Shown: positions 12,733 through 14,626 of the stretch, piece after piece | Layout: each line of letters begins with the position of its first letter | Position numbering within the stretch: the stretch's first letter is position 1 | Assembly (NCBI GenBank): GCA_049965975.1 | Contig: JBMFVN010000015.1 | Location: 1 to 14,626, forward strand | Source of the DNA: JAGDXZ01 sp049965975 | GTDB taxonomy: Archaea > Micrarchaeota > Micrarchaeia > Micrarchaeales > CABMGC01 | DNA length: 14,626 nt | Direction of reading: 5' to 3' | Notes under the pieces: generated by a model | The model's database searches: none | Told to the model about the DNA's origin: nothing | What the model saw: only the letters and a program-made list of their open reading frames with translations | Translations under genes and position numbers: made by a program

Positions 12733-14001
12733 GTGAGACTCTTTTTTGGTAAAAATAACGAAGAAGAAGAAAAAGTAAGAAATGCTATTTTTACTGCAAA
12801 TAGAGGAACCAATGAAGAGAAAATGAAGCTGTTAGAGACTTTGTTAAACTCAAAGAATTTTGATGTATTGATTGCGGTGACTCCTAATCTCGTTGCTGGT
12901 AAAAATAATACTGAAATTATCAGCAAATTGTGGAACTACATAATACAAAATAAGCCGGATTTGCTCGAAGCGAAATCAGGGAATGGTGTTTTGGCTGCAT
13001 CTTTTATCGGCACCAAATTTGAAAGCGATTTGTGGAACTACATAATACAAAATAAGCCGGATTTGCTCGAAGCGAAATCAGGGAATGGTGTTTTGGCTGC
13101 ATCTTTTATCGGCACCAAACTTGAAGATGATTTGTGGAACTATATAAAGCAGAATAACAATCACGCCATACTGAAATCTGGCAAAGGTTCAGATAACTTT
13201 GCATATCAGATGGCGCTTAAAGGCAATGACAAAAACGTAATAGACATGATAAATTGGATGGACAACCCTCAAATACTTGCAACAGAAGCAGGGAGAAAGA
13301 GCCCTGGTTTTCTTGATGGAACATATATGTACAAGACCCATGTAATCAACCTTTTGGCTTCTCGCAATGACGCCGTTCTGATGGCCCTAGTCAAGTATGT
13401 AGAGAAAGTTGATAGATTAGACTTGTTAAAGTTAAGATCCAAGAGACATGAGCACGCAGGCCGCCACGAAAACTATAAATGTTCTATTTCGGCCATCGAG
13501 CAAATACTAATTTATCATGGAGGCACAAATGTGGATATAGAATTGCTCGATTATTTGACAAAGAAAAAAGATAAAAAAACACTTTATTCAACAATCCCTG
13601 AATTTTTTGGTTATTTACATGGGCGCCAAATCAGCATAGAACCTGAAATAATTAAGAAAATGTTTGACTATGTTGTAGCTGTGGATCCAAATGCAATGAG
13701 CTTCCTAAGTAAGGAAAACGATTGTCTTTGTGCAGAATATATAGATTTCCCTATTGTATCAGCGCCAAGAATATTATATGGAAAGGCGTTAGCTTTTGAA
13801 TTCGCTGAAGCTACCAAATCCGAATCCATGCCTGCTGAGAAGGGCAAGGAATTGCAGCGGCTGCTTGCGGAGCTAGCAAGCAAGCATCCTAGCTTGTACC
13901 AATTAATTTACGATGCGATAACAATATATGGGTATTCTGAAATTAAGCCCGAGCTTTATGCGATTATGCTGAACTCTTTTAAGTCAGTTAAAAGAACTTA
14001 A
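12733..14001 (+). CDS. Ankyrin-like repeat protein, 422 aa
   Basis: The start is GTG 12733. The product is mostly helical, with no signal peptide or membrane helix. Residues about 62-165 contain a 34-residue repeat: units starting near L66, L100 and L134 share LWNYI-x-QN, and the first two are identical over 30 residues (LWNYIIQNKPDLLEAKSGNG onward, ending FIGTK). Period and pattern (K-S-G-N-G-x-L-A-A-S, then a second helix) resemble ankyrin repeats, though the TPLH core is missing. Weaker helical pairs continue to the C-terminus (for example NLLASRNDAVLMALVKYVEK and SILELL-like segments), suggesting an alpha-solenoid. Such proteins bind other proteins. The gene follows the lyase-like gene by 42 nt, has the same AT-rich composition, and precedes a T-rich tract. 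Function is unknown; a partner or target-binding role is inferred. Confidence 0.72.
   Translation: MRLFFGKNNEEEEKVRNAIFTANRGTNEEKMKLLETLLNSKNFDVLIAVTPNLVAGKNNTEIISKLWNYIIQNKPDLLEAKSGNGVLAASFIGTKFESDLWNYIIQNKPDLLEAKSGNGVLAASFIGTKLEDDLWNYIKQNNNHAILKSGKGSDNFAYQMALKGNDKNVIDMINWMDNPQILATEAGRKSPGFLDGTYMYKTHVINLLASRNDAVLMALVKYVEKVDRLDLLKLRSKRHEHAGRHENYKCSISAIEQILIYHGGTNVDIELLDYLTKKKDKKTLYSTIPEFFGYLHGRQISIEPEIIKKMFDYVVAVDPNAMSFLSKENDCLCAEYIDFPIVSAPRILYGKALAFEFAEATKSESMPAEKGKELQRLLAELASKHPSLYQLIYDAITIYGYSEIKPELYAIMLNSFKSVKRT
12928..13119 (+). repeat. Exact 90-nt direct repeat, period 102 nt
   Basis: Positions 12928-13017 and 13030-13119 are identical base for base, beginning TTGTGGAACTAC and ending GGCACCAAA. 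The period of 102 nt equals 34 codons, so frame is kept. A diverged third unit begins near 13132. The absence of any silent difference points to a very recent duplication or ongoing homogenisation. Confidence 0.95.
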
Positions 14002-14010
14002 TTGTCAAAT

Positions 14011-14047
14011 CTTTCTTTATAAGAGTTTTTCTTTTCACTTTTATATT
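14011..14047 (+). terminator. T-rich terminator after the repeat-protein gene
   Basis: Several T-tracts (CTTTCTTTAT, GTTTTTCTTTTC, CTTTTA) start 10 nt past the stop at 14001. No hairpin is evident. Confidence 0.45.
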
Positions 14048-14106
14048 TCCTGCATTCAGCTATTACTCTTTTTAATGTTGAGAGCGTATGTTAAAAGAGT
14101 GGTTTT

Positions 14107-14626
14107 ATGGGCTATGGCTCTGATATAGGCAAGGCGTGGAACCTGCTTTGGCATCCAGAAAGGGAAAGCAAGCAGCGCATGGACATAATGTCATCGCTTA
14201 AGTTCTATTACGAAATAGGGATCGTTGGCATGCTGGCGTATGTCTTTGTGGGCGTAGGTCTTCTTGCGCTTGGCATAAGTCTGCTACCTTATACCTATTT
14301 CATACCGATGCAAGCGCACTTTCTTGCATATTCGGTCTTCTTGCCCTATTACCTTGTAGTATTCGCTGGCTTGCTTGTCTTTCTCGTCCTCTTTCCCGTT
14401 AGCATAGCTGTCAACGCCTTTCTTTACCAGCTTGTTGGCAAATACTTGCTCAAGTCCTGGGCAGGCGACTACAGCAGGACTTTCGCTGCTGTAACGTTCA
14501 GCTACATGCCGGTTGTTCTTTTCTTCTGGCTCATGGCGGTTCCATTCCTGAAAGTGCTGATTGCTGTGCTCGCAATTTGGCAGATAGCAGTATTGATAAT
14601 TGCGTTGTCTGAGCAGCAGAGGACCA
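14107..14626 (+). CDS. Yip1-domain-like multispanning membrane protein (partial)
   Basis: Open to the right edge (173 codons plus one base), so the C-terminus is missing. ATG 14107 is the only start after an in-frame TAA at 14092-14094. The first 35 residues are polar and contain AWNLLWHPERESKQRM, the short soluble stretch ahead of the membrane domain seen in Yip1-family proteins (a W-x-x-P-x-x-x element). From residue 37 on, four to five hydrophobic helices follow, with a Tyr/Phe-rich turn FAAVTFSYMPVVLF that matches the Yip1 pattern of a conserved (A/S)YS-P after helix 3. Prokaryotic Yip1-domain proteins have no firmly assigned role. Codon choice is back to that of the core genes, so the AT-rich island ends before this gene. 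TATA-like TTTTTAAT near 14069-14076 would give a short leader. Confidence 0.68.
   Translation, partial: MGYGSDIGKAWNLLWHPERESKQRMDIMSSLKFYYEIGIVGMLAYVFVGVGLLALGISLLPYTYFIPMQAHFLAYSVFLPYYLVVFAGLLVFLVLFPVSIAVNAFLYQLVGKYLLKSWAGDYSRTFAAVTFSYMPVVLFFWLMAVPFLKVLIAVLAIWQIAVLIIALSEQQRT

Noticed and set aside
12928..13119. Possible CRISPR-like or satellite repeat
   Set aside because: Two exact copies have a 102-nt period, stay in frame and lie inside a coding sequence, with a diverged third unit. This is a protein repeat, not a spacer array.

Overview
The window is archaeal chromosomal DNA. It carries an archaeal ATP-dependent DNA ligase, aIF5A with a hypusine-type loop, ribosomal proteins S24e and S27ae, a Hel308-type helicase, an archaeal TrmJ-like methyltransferase, two FtsZ paralogues and a SepF. 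Putative promoters are A/T-rich TATA boxes about 26 nt ahead of the inferred transcript start. Several genes look leaderless; others carry a GGTGA Shine-Dalgarno. FtsZ plus SepF division, compact spacing and ATGA overlaps fit a euryarchaeon or a DPANN/Micrarchaeota-type archaeon. The lineage is inference; no rRNA is present to fix it.

Layout. Positions 1-84 (minus) hold the N-terminus of an MFS exporter cut by the window edge. A small four-helix membrane protein diverges from it (218-604). DNA ligase follows (763-2541), then a tightly coupled ftsZ-ftsZ pair (2714-4787). A minus-strand gene of unknown function (4892-5494) shares a divergent promoter region, containing a nested inverted repeat, with a plus-strand operon: aIF5A, S24e, S27ae, NAD kinase, CPBP intramembrane protease and TrmJ (5624-8812). 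That operon meets sepF tail to tail with a 2-nt gap (8815-9192, minus). Hel308 follows, also on minus (9313-11430). A Yip1-like membrane protein (14107 onward) runs off the right edge.

The accessory part is 11520-14001, between hel308 and the Yip1-like gene. It begins with the decayed 3' end of an IS605-type tnpB. The putative TATA box of the next gene overlaps the remnant's last codon and stop. That gene (11838-12690) is split by a +1 frame change. Its reconstructed product has the motif order of the OspF/SpvC phosphothreonine-lyase fold, also found as the N-terminal lyase domain of class III lanthipeptide synthetases. The next gene (12733-14001) encodes an ankyrin-like repeat protein whose two repeat copies are identical over 90 nt. 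By eye this island is AT-richer than its neighbours. A lyase-like enzyme beside a repeat protein recalls effector-type gene sets; that reading is a hypothesis.

The rest is core information processing: replication/repair (ligase, Hel308), division (FtsZ x2, SepF), translation (aIF5A, S24e, S27ae, TrmJ) and cofactor metabolism (NAD kinase). No tRNA, rRNA or CRISPR array was recognised.
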